A DNA stretch of 64,000 bases from Phyto melanocephala (lineage: Eukaryota > Arthropoda > Insecta > Diptera > Rhinophoridae). The notes under the pieces are model-generated. The model was not told the origin of the DNA. It saw only the letters and a program-made list of their open reading frames with translations, and did not search any database. Below are positions 24,270 through 34,199 of the stretch, piece by piece. Location of the stretch: the NCBI GenBank assembly GCA_941918925.1, contig OW799236.1, forward strand, positions 86,020,213-86,084,212, given 5' to 3'. Made by a program: the position numbers and the translations under genes. Each line of letters begins with the position of its first letter. Within the stretch, counting starts at the first letter, position 1.

Positions 24270-24735
24270 AACCAAAAGTGGAATAAAACTGAAAGATATG
24301 TGAAAAAATTTTGAATAATCAAAAGTTTATGGTTATCGTAAGTGACTTAATTTAAAATTTTGAAAGTGATGTGGCAAAAAAGAGAGAGTGCGCCGCTAAA
24401 ACGAAAACTTGTTTATACAGGGAAAGGATAATGCGAAATTCAATAAAAACTCTGGCAGAAAATCGCTCTTCAATTCCATAAGCTGAAAATTAATGGAAGT
24501 GGCTCAACAAACGACGACAATACGGCGTCTATAACAAATTTTTATATCGAACTTTTAAAATGCTTGGAAATCGTACTAATTTTATTTTCTTGTTTATTTA
24601 AGCTATATGCTGAAACTTTAAAAGTTTTGTTATGCAACTGCCGAAATATAAATATTTTCAAATTTACAAATGGTTACCCATGTCAGCAACCTTGCATACA
24701 AGTTTACCACATTCGTTATAAATAGCACAAGCCTC
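24270..24735. other. Non-coding AT-rich stretch
   Basis: Nothing recognised between the TIR element and the LINE fragment. Confidence 0.35.
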
Positions 24736-24739
24736 AGTA

Positions 24740-25110
24740 TATCTCAGATAAATTAATTCCTAAAGCATTTTCGACTTTAGCAATTAAAAAAGAAATTGCG
24801 CTGAATTTTTTGGATCTTATATTATTGTGTGAATCATTTGTGAGATCTAAACTCGAGTATGGTGCCTTGATTTGAGTCCTCATTGCGGTATTCATATTTC
24901 CCATATCTAGAGACTTTCAAAGCGATTTAGTCGTTATGCATTACCTCACGGAAAAAATGTTCGTAATGGTTTTTTGAGTTTTAAAAATAAAGTGGCTTTA
25001 CGCCCCCTCCAGACAATTTACCATCCAAGTAGCTTCCTGACATTAAGTCCCAACATCTCCTGGAAAAAGAGGATAAGATCATTATAAAAGTCAGGAAGCC
25101 GCCACTCCAG
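24740..25110 (+). pseudogene. Non-LTR reverse transcriptase fragment
   Basis: A plus-strand frame with stops reads FVRSKLEYGALI, then VPHCGIHISHI, LSKRFSRYALPHGKNVRNGF and NKVALRPLQTIYHPSSFL. This is the segment after the RT catalytic core of I/Jockey-type LINEs (SKLEYG...W). Downstream to about 25400 may be more of the same element, but I cannot support it. Confidence 0.6.
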
Positions 25111-25114
25111 GTAG

Positions 25115-25775
25115 TAATCAAAAATCAATAAGGTTTCACACCACTACACCAAATATACGAAAAGTGTTATTCTAAGCAATGACAGATGGCTGCCCCATTA
25201 TTCTACACCAGATCAATCTTCTACTTAACTGGAACCACAACTGATTAACGAAACTGACACAAGACAAAATAACAATAGACTGAATCTTACGGCAACAAGC
25301 CTTGGCACACGCGCAAGTGAAATCATACATGGGAAGACGCAGAAACAAGTGTGACAAATTGTGTAAGATGGAGATGCTTTGTTGATGCCATATGCTCTCA
25401 AGAGGGGTTATGAAAAAGAGAACAACTTATAAGTCCCGTTGTGAATATCTGGATATGATTTTTTTTGGAGAAGATACATATTTAAGATGTATATTTTTGA
25501 TTTAAATTGTTTGTTAAATTGTTTTACCATATTTTATATAATTAAATACATTAATAAATTTCATATTTATTTAGTATGTGGAGGGAATATTGTTTTTTGG
25601 AATTTGATAAAGAAATAAATAAAGATTTTTTTAGAGGACAAATACTTAAACTTATTTTTTTCAAAATAAATTTAAAGAAAATGTCACTTAAAATAAAAAA
25701 GGGTGTAAAGGGTGTAAAAAAAATTGAAAATCGTCTATAGATTTCTATACATTTATGCTTTTTTACCCAATAATA
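25115..25775. other. Non-coding stretch
   Basis: A less AT-rich patch at 25120-25400 may continue the LINE relic; the rest is AT-rich. Confidence 0.3.
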
Positions 25776-26020
25776 TATACGTGGCTTGGAGCTAAAAGGG
25801 CCAATGTCAAAATATTTACTTTTGAGAAAATTGAAATTGAACTCTAACTTTTATAGATGCTTTCACATTGGCCAGCATTTTATTTATGAAGCTGTTTTGG
25901 GTTAAGTATGACTTTAGCTGTTTTACCATAATGAAATAGAGAAAACAAATCTAATGCAATGATTAACTCAAAAGAGCAAAAAACTGACATTGGCCCTTTT
26001 AGCTCCAAGCCACAGATATA
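25776..26020. mobile_element. Palindromic MITE, family H, copy 2
   Basis: Ends ATACGTGGCTTGGAGCTAAA and its near-complement CTCCAAGCCACAGATAT. The interior is almost identical to 7651-7910, with a few small deletions. Confidence 0.8.
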
Positions 26021-26377
26021 AAAGGTTGTGGAGGGTGTTCTTATTTTGTCATTCTTTTTGTAACACACCAAAATATTCCTTTTTTTTGTGATATCAATGG
26101 TTCTATGGTTTGTCGGCTGAAAACACGATAGAGAATTCTGAAGGAGAAAATAGTGAATTCTGTTTTTAAAAATATTTGTTAAATAATATGAGAATGTTTT
26201 ATGGTCGACAATTTAAATGGTAACACAATTTTGAATGGTGTTTTAATCTAAAAATATAACTTTATTGGAGTAGATTCCTTATTCATAAAAATTATTAACT
26301 GTTTATTAAGGATTTATAAAATTGATTGTCTATGGAATTAATTGATTAATAAACCTCCAACAGAACTGTTTTAAGTT

Positions 26378-27172
26378 TTATAAATAATATATAAAAACAT
26401 ACATATAAAAAAATATAAATATAAAAAAAAAATTTTAAAAATTAAACAAAAAAAAAAAAAGATATAAAAAAATTAAAAAAAAAATTAAAAAAAAAAAAAA
26501 TTAACAAAAATATAAATAACAAATATAAAATAAAAAAAATAAATAAAAAAAGTAAATAAAAAAAAATAATTAAAAAAAAATATATTAAAAAAAAATATTT
26601 AAATAAAAAAAAATATAAAAAAAATTAAAAAGAAATTTTTTTTTTTTTTTTTTTTAATAGTTCTTTCTTTATTTGCAATCTATCTACTTACAGACAATAA
26701 GCAAATTTGATAATCAAAGTACAGCATAACAGGAATTATACAGCTCCAATGAGCTGCATAACTATAAATAATTTAAAAATAGTTAACAAAATAAAAAAAA
26801 AATATAAAAAATAAACATTATATAAAATAAAAAATAAAACAAAATAAAATTTTTTTTTGGGCTCAGCTGGGGTTCGAAGCCACGTTTATTCTAACCAGTA
26901 TACCACGTCTATATGTATGTATATTGGCCGTAGGTTTTTGCTCATATCTCAGTTGTTTATGTGCCGATGCTTTCAATACCAATCTACTCCCGAATATTTC
27001 TGATATTTTAGTACTTCGCCGGGATCCAGGCGATGTCGGGGGGCTTCAAAAAAAAAGTCGATTTCAACATACACATGGACAGACTGACAGAGCTTAATCG
27101 ACTCCCCTATTCATAAGCTTTCACACGGAATGACAAACCTATATATACCCTTTTTCACTGTGTGTAGGGTAT
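26378..27172 (+). repeat. HINE-A2, 5'-truncated, with a LINE 3' tail inserted
   Basis: Has the family A/T tract, the GGGCTCAGCTGGGGTTCGAA block, GGATCCAGGCGATGTCGGGG, ACATGGACAGACTGACAGAG and the end CACTGTGTGTAGGGTATA. The 5' hairpin end is missing and the TATACTTTATGG block is deleted. It abuts the HINE-B fragment starting at 27173. Confidence 0.65.
26638..26800 (-). repeat. LINE 3' end with poly(A) tail (reverse)
   Basis: A run of T (26638-26656) followed by TCTTTCTTTATTTGCAATCT and ACTTACAGACAATAAGC resembles the reverse of the 3' untranslated end of the Jockey-like copies at 13525 and 23700. It interrupts the A/T tract of HINE-A2. Confidence 0.45.
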
Positions 27173-27298
27173 AATATGTATCACTTTCTTTGTATAACTT
27201 CGATATGCCATTAAAATATTTTCGTAGTAGACGTTTTAGTAGTAGACGTGTCAATATAATTTCTGCTAATAAATACAACTTAGATATATCAATATATA

Positions 27299-28015
27299 CA
27301 GGGTGCACCAAAAGTCACGCCTGCGTGTAAAAATTGAATAACTTTTTTGTTTATTAATATTTTTTATTTTTTTTTTTCAGATTTTATTCATCGATTCGTG
27401 TTACACCACCATTAACGACTGAGCAACGAACGAAAGTGGTAGAATTTTACTTTTAATCATTCTTCGAGGATGAAGTTGGTAATACAGTAACGGTGAATGG
27501 GGACAGATATCGCACTATGCTTAATAATTTTGTACGCCCTGAGGCAGCCAACAAGTGGTTTAAGCAGGATGGAGCAACAGCACACACGGCCCGTGCCACA
27601 ATGACGCTTTTAAATGAAATTTTTGACGACCGAATTATCTCGAAAAATTCAGAATTTAATTGGCCAGCACGTTCACCGGATTTAACTGCCCCTGATTATT
27701 TTCTATGGGGTTATCTCAAAGAACGAGTGTATGTAAACAAGCCTCAAACTATAGAGCAGCTAAAGAACAACATTGAAGCTGAGATCAGGGCAATAGAGCC
27801 TGAAACCTTGCGTGCAGTTATGCAAAACGCCTGTTTAAGAGCCTAATTGTGCATCGATGAAAATGGTGGTCATCTCTCTGACATTATTTTTCATAATTAA
27901 AATTTAGGTCATACAAAGATAATATTATAATTAAAATAAAAATTTAATAAAAAATAATAATAAACAAAAAAGTTATTCAATTTTTACACGCAGGCGCGAC
28001 TTTTGGTCCACCCTG
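27299..28015 (+). mobile_element. mariner (DD41D), internally deleted, complete ends
   Basis: Long inverted ends of about 57 bases start CAGGGTGCACCAAAAGTCAC and, reversed, CAGGGTGGACCAAAAGTCGC. A TA duplication lies at 27297-27298 and 28016-28017. It is inserted in HINE-B5 at AATATAGTC, where sister copies are unbroken. At 717 bp it is about half a full-length mariner. Confidence 0.9.
27400..27846 (+). pseudogene. mariner DD41D transposase, deletion derivative
   Basis: A start region (27408-27460) encodes LTTEQRTKVVEFYF. It is joined by a deletion to FFEDEVGNTVTVNGDRYRTM, and from 27493 a 117-codon frame is open. The frame has WFKQDGATAHTARATMTLL and NWPARSPDLTAPDYFLWGYL, so the second and third catalytic Asp are present with exactly 41 residues between them. 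The DNA-binding half and the first Asp are gone. The intact C-terminal half and well-matched ends suggest a younger copy than 1238-2536, but it could not transpose by itself. Confidence 0.85.
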
Positions 28016-28405
28016 TATATAGTCATTTATTCTTCTAAATTTTCGTACATTTTGATCTATAACTCCTTTCCTAATGCATAAAGCATAGCAGTTTTCGGGG
28101 AAAAATATTTCTTTTACTCAGGAAATATACATTCAAAATTTCATGGCTGTACGTTAATGCGTTTGGACACAATTGTATTTAGTTCGATGTTAGAAGGACA
28201 TGGTTTTTTTCACCAACTCTTTCTTTCGGTTCGAGCTCTACAAACGGACAGACGGACGGATATAGCTAGATCGTCATATAATGAAACCAGGACTTAGCAC
28301 ATATATTCCTTATGGGATCTAAAATGAATATTTCGTTGTGTAACAAACGGAATGACAAAATGAATATAACCCCACCATTTTTTTTTGGTGGCGGGTATAA
28401 AAACT

Positions 28406-29460
28406 TATTTCAAACGGAAGTTTAAATTGTTACACTGTTAAAGCAGTAGAGACTAACTCTATTTGCTTTGCTTTTTTATGTTTATCATACAAAAGAAACA
28501 CTACAAAAACAATTTGTATCAACACAATTACTTTGTTTAATTTTTTTGTTTTGTTACACAAACATTGTTTAAGCATGTGTTAGTATCAATTTTAATTTTT
28601 TATTAAAATCGCTGTGAGCGTATAGTGCGTAACAAAAAATCGACTTACCTATTGATATCTAAGGTTACGAAACTTCACCATTCAGTTTATTTCTTTAGAC
28701 AAACGAGGCCAAAAATCTATAAAATTAGTTTAGATGGAAATCAGTCGTATATAAAAAAGGGTGTACAAAGTTCTATATAGAGCGAATATATTGTTTTAAT
28801 TTGTTTTTTATGTTTTTTTCTTATCTGCGGATGTATTTTCGACCATTATTTGTTTGGTGTCTGTTTTAGTGCTAGAATTTTTTCAATGTTTGTTTTTAGT
28901 TTTTAGAATTTTTGTTATTCTCCTTTTAACTACAGTTTAGTTTTAAAATACTGTTAGAATTTTAAATTACAAACGTACATATGTATGTACATGAGTTATT
29001 AACGCCGCTGGAAATCCAGTTGTTTGTCTGCTAGTTCGGTCAGCCCTCTTTACCACTGACCATTGATTGTGTTGTTTTTGCTGCTGCTTTTAAAATATTT
29101 TGCAAAAAACTATGGAAAAAACAACAACAACAATAAGGGAGTAAAAAAATTTATTATGTTTTGATGTTGGTTTGAGGTGATACATATTCTCAAGTGCACA
29201 CACAGCTGTCTGCTATATATTTAAGATTCGAATTTAATTAAATAGAGAAATTATTGTAAATAGAAAATTAAAAAAAAAAATACACTTTAAAGGAAATTAA
29301 TAAAAAATTTTGTTTTAGAAAGGGTAAAGAGTTTATCAAACATATTTCCTAATGCTTAATATTAAAAATTAAAAAATAGAAAATTTATCGAACTTTTTCT
29401 TTAAATTTCTTCCTAAATATGTTTAAAAATATTTATTTAATTTTCAATTAATTTTCAATT
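28406..29460. other. Non-coding AT-rich stretch
   Basis: No frames or repeat ends recognised. A less AT-rich patch at 29000-29080 has no coding features. Confidence 0.35.
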
Positions 29461-29462
29461 TA

Positions 29463-29676
29463 GGCTATAAGTTCAATGCGACAATGAAATATAATTTTAT
29501 ATTTTTATTAAAATACTGAGTTGAATAGTTGATATTTACACACAACATTTGTAGTTCTGATCCGAACGGTGTTGATGATGAAACCGTAGCTGGTTTCGAA
29601 AATGAATTTCAGTCAGCTGGTTTCGGATAACTTTTCTTAGATATTCGGTCATTATTGCATTGAACTTATAGCCAGA
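29463..29676 (+). mobile_element. Rearranged copy of the hammerhead-bearing retroelement
   Basis: The plus strand has ACTGAGTTGAATAGTTGATA, the ribozyme region and the unit's terminal block ATTGAACTTATAGCC (29659-29674). That terminal block also occurs inverted at the left edge (GGCTATAAGTTCAATGCGAC, from 29463), so the copy carries inverted ends. It lies only 310 bases from the tandem copy at 29984, in opposite orientation. Confidence 0.6.
29565..29614 (+). ncRNA. Degenerate type I hammerhead ribozyme motif (H2)
   Basis: Stem II GAAACC/GGTTTC and the GAAA box (29598-29601) are intact. The core box reads TTGATGA (29572-29578), with C3 changed to T, and stem I no longer pairs well. Probably inactive. 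Confidence 0.55.
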
Positions 29677-30070
29677 AATTAACTATAACTGAAAATAATA
29701 TGAAAAGAAGTTCAAATGTAATTTAATTAAATATTGAAGTATACTTATGTATGAAAGAATTATTTAAATGGGGTAAGTAGTTTCGGAAACAACTAATCTA
29801 CTTACAAATGTTCAAATGTTTGTGAGGTCCAAGTTTTGTTTTAAATTATAGATAAATCTGTTGTAATATTTCTGCTTCAGTAAAAAATTTAATAAAAAAC
29901 AAGTAAGAGTACTATATTCGGCTGTGCCGAATATTTTATACCCACCACCAATTTTGTTTTCATTTAAAGCACAATATTTATTATATTTTAAATTTTTAAA
30001 TTATAGGCTATAAGTTCAATGTGATAACGACAAGAATATTTAAGGAAAAATTAGTCATCCGATACTAGCT

Positions 30071-30118
30071 GAGTGGAATGCATTTTCGAAACCAGCTACG
30101 GTTTCATCATCAGCACTC
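30071..30118 (-). ncRNA. Type I hammerhead ribozyme (H3)
   Basis: On the minus strand: stem I GAGTG, core CTGATGA, one extra T, stem II GAAACC-GTAGCT-GGTTTC, GAAA, stem III AAT-GC-ATT, then C17 and the stem I partner CACTC. The inner stem I pairs perfectly (5 bp). Outside it TCTGATC can pair with GTATCGGA with one bulge, leaving an internal loop as in natural type I hammerheads. Predicted cleavage is after C17 (opposite 30076). The U between the core box and stem II is not in the standard consensus. Confidence 0.8.
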
Positions 30119-30579
30119 TTTTGATCAGAACTACAGGTGTTGTATGTAAATATCAACTATTTAACTCAGTAATGTATTGAAAATTGAAATAAAGAATTAT
30201 TTGTTCTAATTGATTTCATGTTATATCAAATACATATCATTGAGTTAGTACGAAATTTACCAACATCTGTTTTTCCTGTATTCTTTTTTGCACGTCATTA
30301 CCACAGTTTTAATGTTTGCCTTTAGCTTAAGATGTCGCTAAAGCAATTTTTTTGCAATTATGCAGTTGTATTATATATATGTCACATGCTTTAAACAAGA
30401 TGGTATTAGTTTTAACAATGTTCATTTTACACCAAGCCAATGTGTTTTTTTGTTGTATTTTAATTTTTATGAACTTTTTTCAATTTGTATTATATTTTAA
30501 ATTTTTAAATTATAGGCTATAAGTTCAATGTGATAACGACAAGAATATTTAAGGAAAAATTAGTCATCCGATACTAGCT

Positions 30580-30627
30580 GAGTGGAATGCATTTTCGAAA
30601 CCAGCTACGGTTTCATCATCAGCACTC
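30580..30627 (-). ncRNA. Type I hammerhead ribozyme (H4)
   Basis: Base-for-base identical to H3 over the ribozyme, 509 bp further along. The pair of predicted cleavage sites defines a 509-nt monomer. Confidence 0.8.
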
Positions 30628-30758
30628 TTTTGATCAGAACTACAGGTGTTGTATGTAAATATCAACTATTTGAAAATTGAAATAAAGTTAATATTTATTA
30701 TTTTGTTAATCGCTTGGAATAATCTCTTTATAATAAAATATGTATCACTTTCTTTGTA

Positions 30759-31381
30759 GAGGGTGGTTAAATTTTAAGGGCCCATGTTGAAGGTGAACTA
30801 CACCTAGTCTTTAATTTTGTTTTCTACATTTCATTTGACATTTCTCAATCTCAAACTTACTCAATTCGATCCGTGGAAAGTTATGCAAATGAGCAATGCT
30901 TTAAAGTTATTCAGGTTTTTTATAAAAATGGGCGTTCAAATCAAAATGCATTTTGTGCACTTCGTAATTCTTTTCAACAACATAATGGTTCAAATTCGTT
31001 CACAATCGGGAGAATTGTAAAAAATATTTAAATTTTTGCAAAACAGGTCTGTATAAAATTTTAGAAAATCTGTGAATACCTTCTTAGTTCGTTGAATGGG
31101 AACCATTGCTGTTTTTTGCGATAGTGTGGCAAAAGAGCAGTCAACCTCGCCTCATCATTATGCCCAACAATTGAGCATCAACATTTTCATTGAAAATTTT
31201 GACCATCAGGTAGATGAGTGGCGCCAAGGATGGGGGGGGGGGGGGCATTTGGCCGATATTTTGTTAAATACATAATTGAACCATACAAATATTATCATTA
31301 TAAAAAGAAATGATAATAATTTCTTAAATAATTTGTGTTTTATTTAAAAACAACATCGGCCCTTAAAATTTAACTACCCTT
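30759..31381 (+). mobile_element. mariner-derived MITE M1 inside HINE-B1
   Basis: The ends read GAGGGTGGTTAAATTTTAAG and, reversed, AAGGGTAGTTAAATTTTAAG, with TA on both sides (30757-30758 and 31382-31383). The interior (about 30880-31150) still echoes the N-terminal helix-turn-helix part of a DD41D transposase, with phrases such as SFQQHNGSNSFTIGRIV in one frame. A run of 14 G lies at about 31231-31244. Copies at the same HINE position occur at 33452-34053, 42025-42266 and 50885-51284. Confidence 0.8.
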
Positions 31382-32427
31382 TATAACTTCGATATGCTAC
31401 TAAAATGCTTTTGTAAATGTAATCTTTCAATGAAAGTTGGCGTTAAAGTAGGCGTGTCAATAAAGTTTCTGCTAATAAATACAACTTAGATATTTCAATA
31501 TAGTCCTTTATTTTCCCAACAATTTTGTCAATAGAGAAATTACATGAATTTAAGATAAACCGTTATATGGGAGGTAGGCGTTTAAGTGGGTGTGTCACCT
31601 AAACTTTTTGGCACAACAATTACATTGATTAGAAGGATATATGTAGCAAATTTCATCATCATACCTCTAATTTTGTCGGTTTTATGAGCTTTTAAATTTC
31701 ATTAACAGTAGATGACGTGAAAAGTGGGCGTTATAGTAGGCGTGTTAAAGTTGTTTTTGCTAATGAGTATGACTAAGGTATTTCAATATAGCCCTTTATT
31801 ATTCCAAAATCTTTGTTAACAGAGAAATTATATGAATCTTAGGTAAAACGTTATATGGGAGGTGGGCGTAAAAGTGAGCGTGGCACCTTAATTTTCCGTT
31901 AAAAAAAAGACTCTTACAAAAAAGCAAAGTGTTAAAAACTTCTGAGTCGTACATCCAATTTTGTTGCTTTTATGACGTTTTTGTTTTTAATTATACCGAA
32001 AAATACACTGTGCGGTATAAATTTTCGTACATTTTGATCGATAACTCCTTTCCTAATGCATACATTTAAATAATTTTCGGAAAAAAATATTGTTGTTACT
32101 CAGGAAATATATATTCGAAGTTTCATGAGTCTACGCTAATGCGTTTGGACACAATTCCATTTTATTCGATATTCGAAGGACACGGTTTTTTCGACCTACT
32201 CTTGTTTTTCGAGCTATAACTCTCTTCCTAATATTCCGATTTAGCCCATTTTCAATATTAAGCAAACCTTGTCTATAAGAAAGATTCTGGCGATATTTGA
32301 GCCCCCTTTGCTTTTTCGGTGCGAGCTCTATCGTGCTTTCAACAGACGGACATACGGACGGACATAGCTAGATCGTCATCAAATCAAACCCTGATTCAGA
32401 ATATATATACTTTATGGGGTCTAAAAT

Positions 32428-34196
32428 CGATAAAAAATGGTGGGGGTATATTCATTTTGTCATTCCGTTTGTAACATATCGAAATATCCATTTTAGACCC
32501 CATAAAGTATATATATTCTGAATCAGGGTTCGATTTGATGACGATCTAGCTATGTCCGTCTGTTGAAAGCACGATAGAGCTCGCACCGAAAAAGCTAGGG
32601 GGCTCAAATGTTGCCAGAATCTTTCTTATAGACAAGGTTTGCTTAATATTGAAAATGGGCTAAATCGGAATATTAGGAAGAGAGTTATAGCTCGAAAAGC
32701 GAGAGTAGGTCGAAAAAACAGTGTCCTTCGAATATCGAATAAAATGGAATTGTGTCCAAACGCATTAGCGGAGACTCATGAAACTTCGAATATATATTTC
32801 CTTAGTAACAAAAATATTTTCTTACGAAAATTATCTAAATGTATGCATTAGGAAAGGAGTTATCGATCAAAATGTACGAAAATTTATACCGCACAGTGTA
32901 TTTTTCGGTATAATTAAAAACAAAAACGTCATAAAAGCAACAAAATTGGATGTACGACTCAGAAATTTTTAACACTTTGCTTTTTTGTAAGAGTCTTTTT
33001 TGTAATGGAAAATTAAGGTGCCACGCCCACTTTTACGCCCACCTCCCATATAACGTTTTAACTCATATAATTTCTCTATTAATAAAGATTTTGGAATTAT
33101 AAAGTACTATATTGAAACATTTAAGTTGTACTCATTAGCAAAACAACTTTGACACGCCTACTATAACGCCCACTTTTCACGTTATCTACCGTTAATGAAA
33201 TGTAAAAGCTCATAAAACCGAAAAAATTAGAGGTATGATGAGGAAATTTGCTACATATATCCTTCTAATCAATGTAGTTGTTGTGCCAAAAAGTTTTTCT
33301 TAAATTCATGTAATTTCTCTATTGACAAAGTTTTTGGGAAAATAAACAACTATATTGAAATATCTTAGTTGTATTTATTAGCAGAAACTTTATTGACACG
33401 CCTATTTTAATGACCATTTTCATGGAAAGACTACATTTACAAAAGCTGTTGTTGCTGCGATGTTGAATTTAAATAAAACACAAATTATTTAGGATATTAT
33501 TATTATTTCTTTTTTTAATTATAATATTTGTATGGTTCAATTATGTATTTAACAAAATATCGGCCAAATGGCCCCCCTCCATCCTTGGCGCCACTCCAAT
33601 ATCTGATGGTCCAAATTTTCAACGACAATGTTGATGCTCAATTGATGGACATGATGATGAGTCGAGGCTGACTGCTCTTTTGCCACACTATCGCAAAAAC
33701 CAGCAGTGGTTCCCATTCAACGAACTAAGAAGGCATTCACAGATTTTCTAACATTTTATACAGACCTGTTTTGCAGAAATTTAAATATTTTTTACAATTC
33801 TCACGATTGTGGACGAATTCGAACGATTATGTTGACCAAAAGAATTACGAAGTGCACAATAAGCATTTTGATTTGAGCGCCCATTTTTATAGAAAACCTA
33901 AATAACTTTAAAGCGTTGCTCATTTGCGTACCTTTCCACGGATCAAATTGAGTAAGTTTGAGATTGAGAAATGTCAAATGAAATGCAGAAAACAAATTTA
34001 AAGACTAGGTGTAGTTCACCTTCAACATGGGCCCTTAAAATTTAACCACCCTCTACAAAGAAAGTGATACATATTTTATTATAAAGAGATTATTCCAAGC
34101 GATTAACAAAATAATAAATATTGTGCTTTAAATGTTTACAAAATTGGTGGTGGGTATAAAAGATTCGGCACAGCCGAATATAGTGCTCTTACTTGT
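32428..34196 (-). repeat. HINE-B2, right arm of a large inverted repeat
   Basis: The reverse complement of HINE-B1 from the CCCACCATTTTTT-type tail to the ACAAGTAAGAG end at 34196. It holds the MITE (33452-34053) but not the retrozyme: AATATTTATTA is single at about 34115-34125 on the reverse strand. It shares B1's small differences from other copies (for example CGCTTGGAATAA rather than CGCTATGGAATAA), so the two are closest relatives. The open frames at 32639-32972 and 33801-33995 are repeat sequence. Confidence 0.75.
33452..34053 (-). mobile_element. mariner-derived MITE M2 inside HINE-B2
   Basis: The right end is GGGCCCTTAAAATTTAACCA with CCCTC, followed by TA (34054-34055). The other end is altered: TTGTTGCTGCGATGTTGAAT replaces the terminal repeat next to AAAAGC, so a short deletion spans the MITE-HINE junction. 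Confidence 0.65.
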
Positions 34197-34199
34197 TTT

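Larger units (their letters stand above)
27173..28405 (+). repeat. HINE-B5, internally deleted, interrupted by a mariner
   Basis: Begins ATATGTATCACTTTCTTTGT and passes directly into ATAACTTCGATATGCC, the empty state of the MITE site filled in 30759-31381. Then come GTGTCAATATAATTTCTGCT, the mariner at 27299-28015, and the family end TACATTTTGATCTATAACTC through a GGACAGACGGACGG block to TTTTTTGGTGGCGGGTATAA. Confidence 0.7.
29984..30689 (-). mobile_element. Retrozyme-like or Penelope-related element, partial tandem dimer with two hammerheads
   Basis: A 509-bp unit is repeated about 1.4 times: 29979-30180 and 30488-30690 are nearly identical, offset by 509, apart from a 15-bp deletion in the second (TAACTCAGTAATGTA missing after 30669). 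The insert is flanked by an 11-bp duplication, AATATTTATTA (29973-29983 and 30690-30700), present once in the three sister HINE-B copies near 34115, 41960 and 50820. Each repeat holds an intact type I hammerhead core on the minus strand. No coding frame fits a polymerase, so it depends on enzymes in trans. Tandem units with hammerheads are known from animal retrozymes and from Penelope-like elements; which one this is cannot be decided here. Self-cleavage at both motifs would release a 509-nt RNA. Confidence 0.78.
29899..32427 (+). repeat. HINE-B1, left arm of a large inverted repeat
   Basis: Starts ACAAGTAAGAGTACTATATT with the palindrome ATTCGGC/GCCGAAT, followed by ACCCACCACCAATTTTG and GCACAATATTTATTA. 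It contains the retrozyme-like insertion (29984-30689) and a mariner MITE (30759-31381). The central part has GTGGGCGTAAAAGTGAGCG-type blocks, and the 3' part has CATTTTGATCGATAACTCC and ACGGACATACGGACGG. The final 60 or so bases are lost where it meets the reverse copy HINE-B2. Confidence 0.75.

Noticed and set aside
26866..26912. A tRNA gene
   Set aside because: No acceptor stem or anticodon arm and the box spacing is too short.
29979..30690. Reading the duplicated ends as LTRs of a TRIM
   Set aside because: The 11-bp duplication is too long for LTR integrases, there is no TG...CA end, and no primer-binding site was seen; the hammerheads fit a retrozyme or Penelope type better.
30817..31020. 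67-codon frame and its reverse copy at 33801-33995
   Set aside because: Part of the mariner MITE; the real helix-turn-helix echo is in another frame.
31231..31244. G14 run as a possible G-quadruplex
   Set aside because: A homopolymer inside a MITE; the sister copy has a shorter, broken run. Probably slippage.
32639..32972. Overlapping plus-strand frames
   Set aside because: Within HINE-B2 and present as fragments in other HINE copies.
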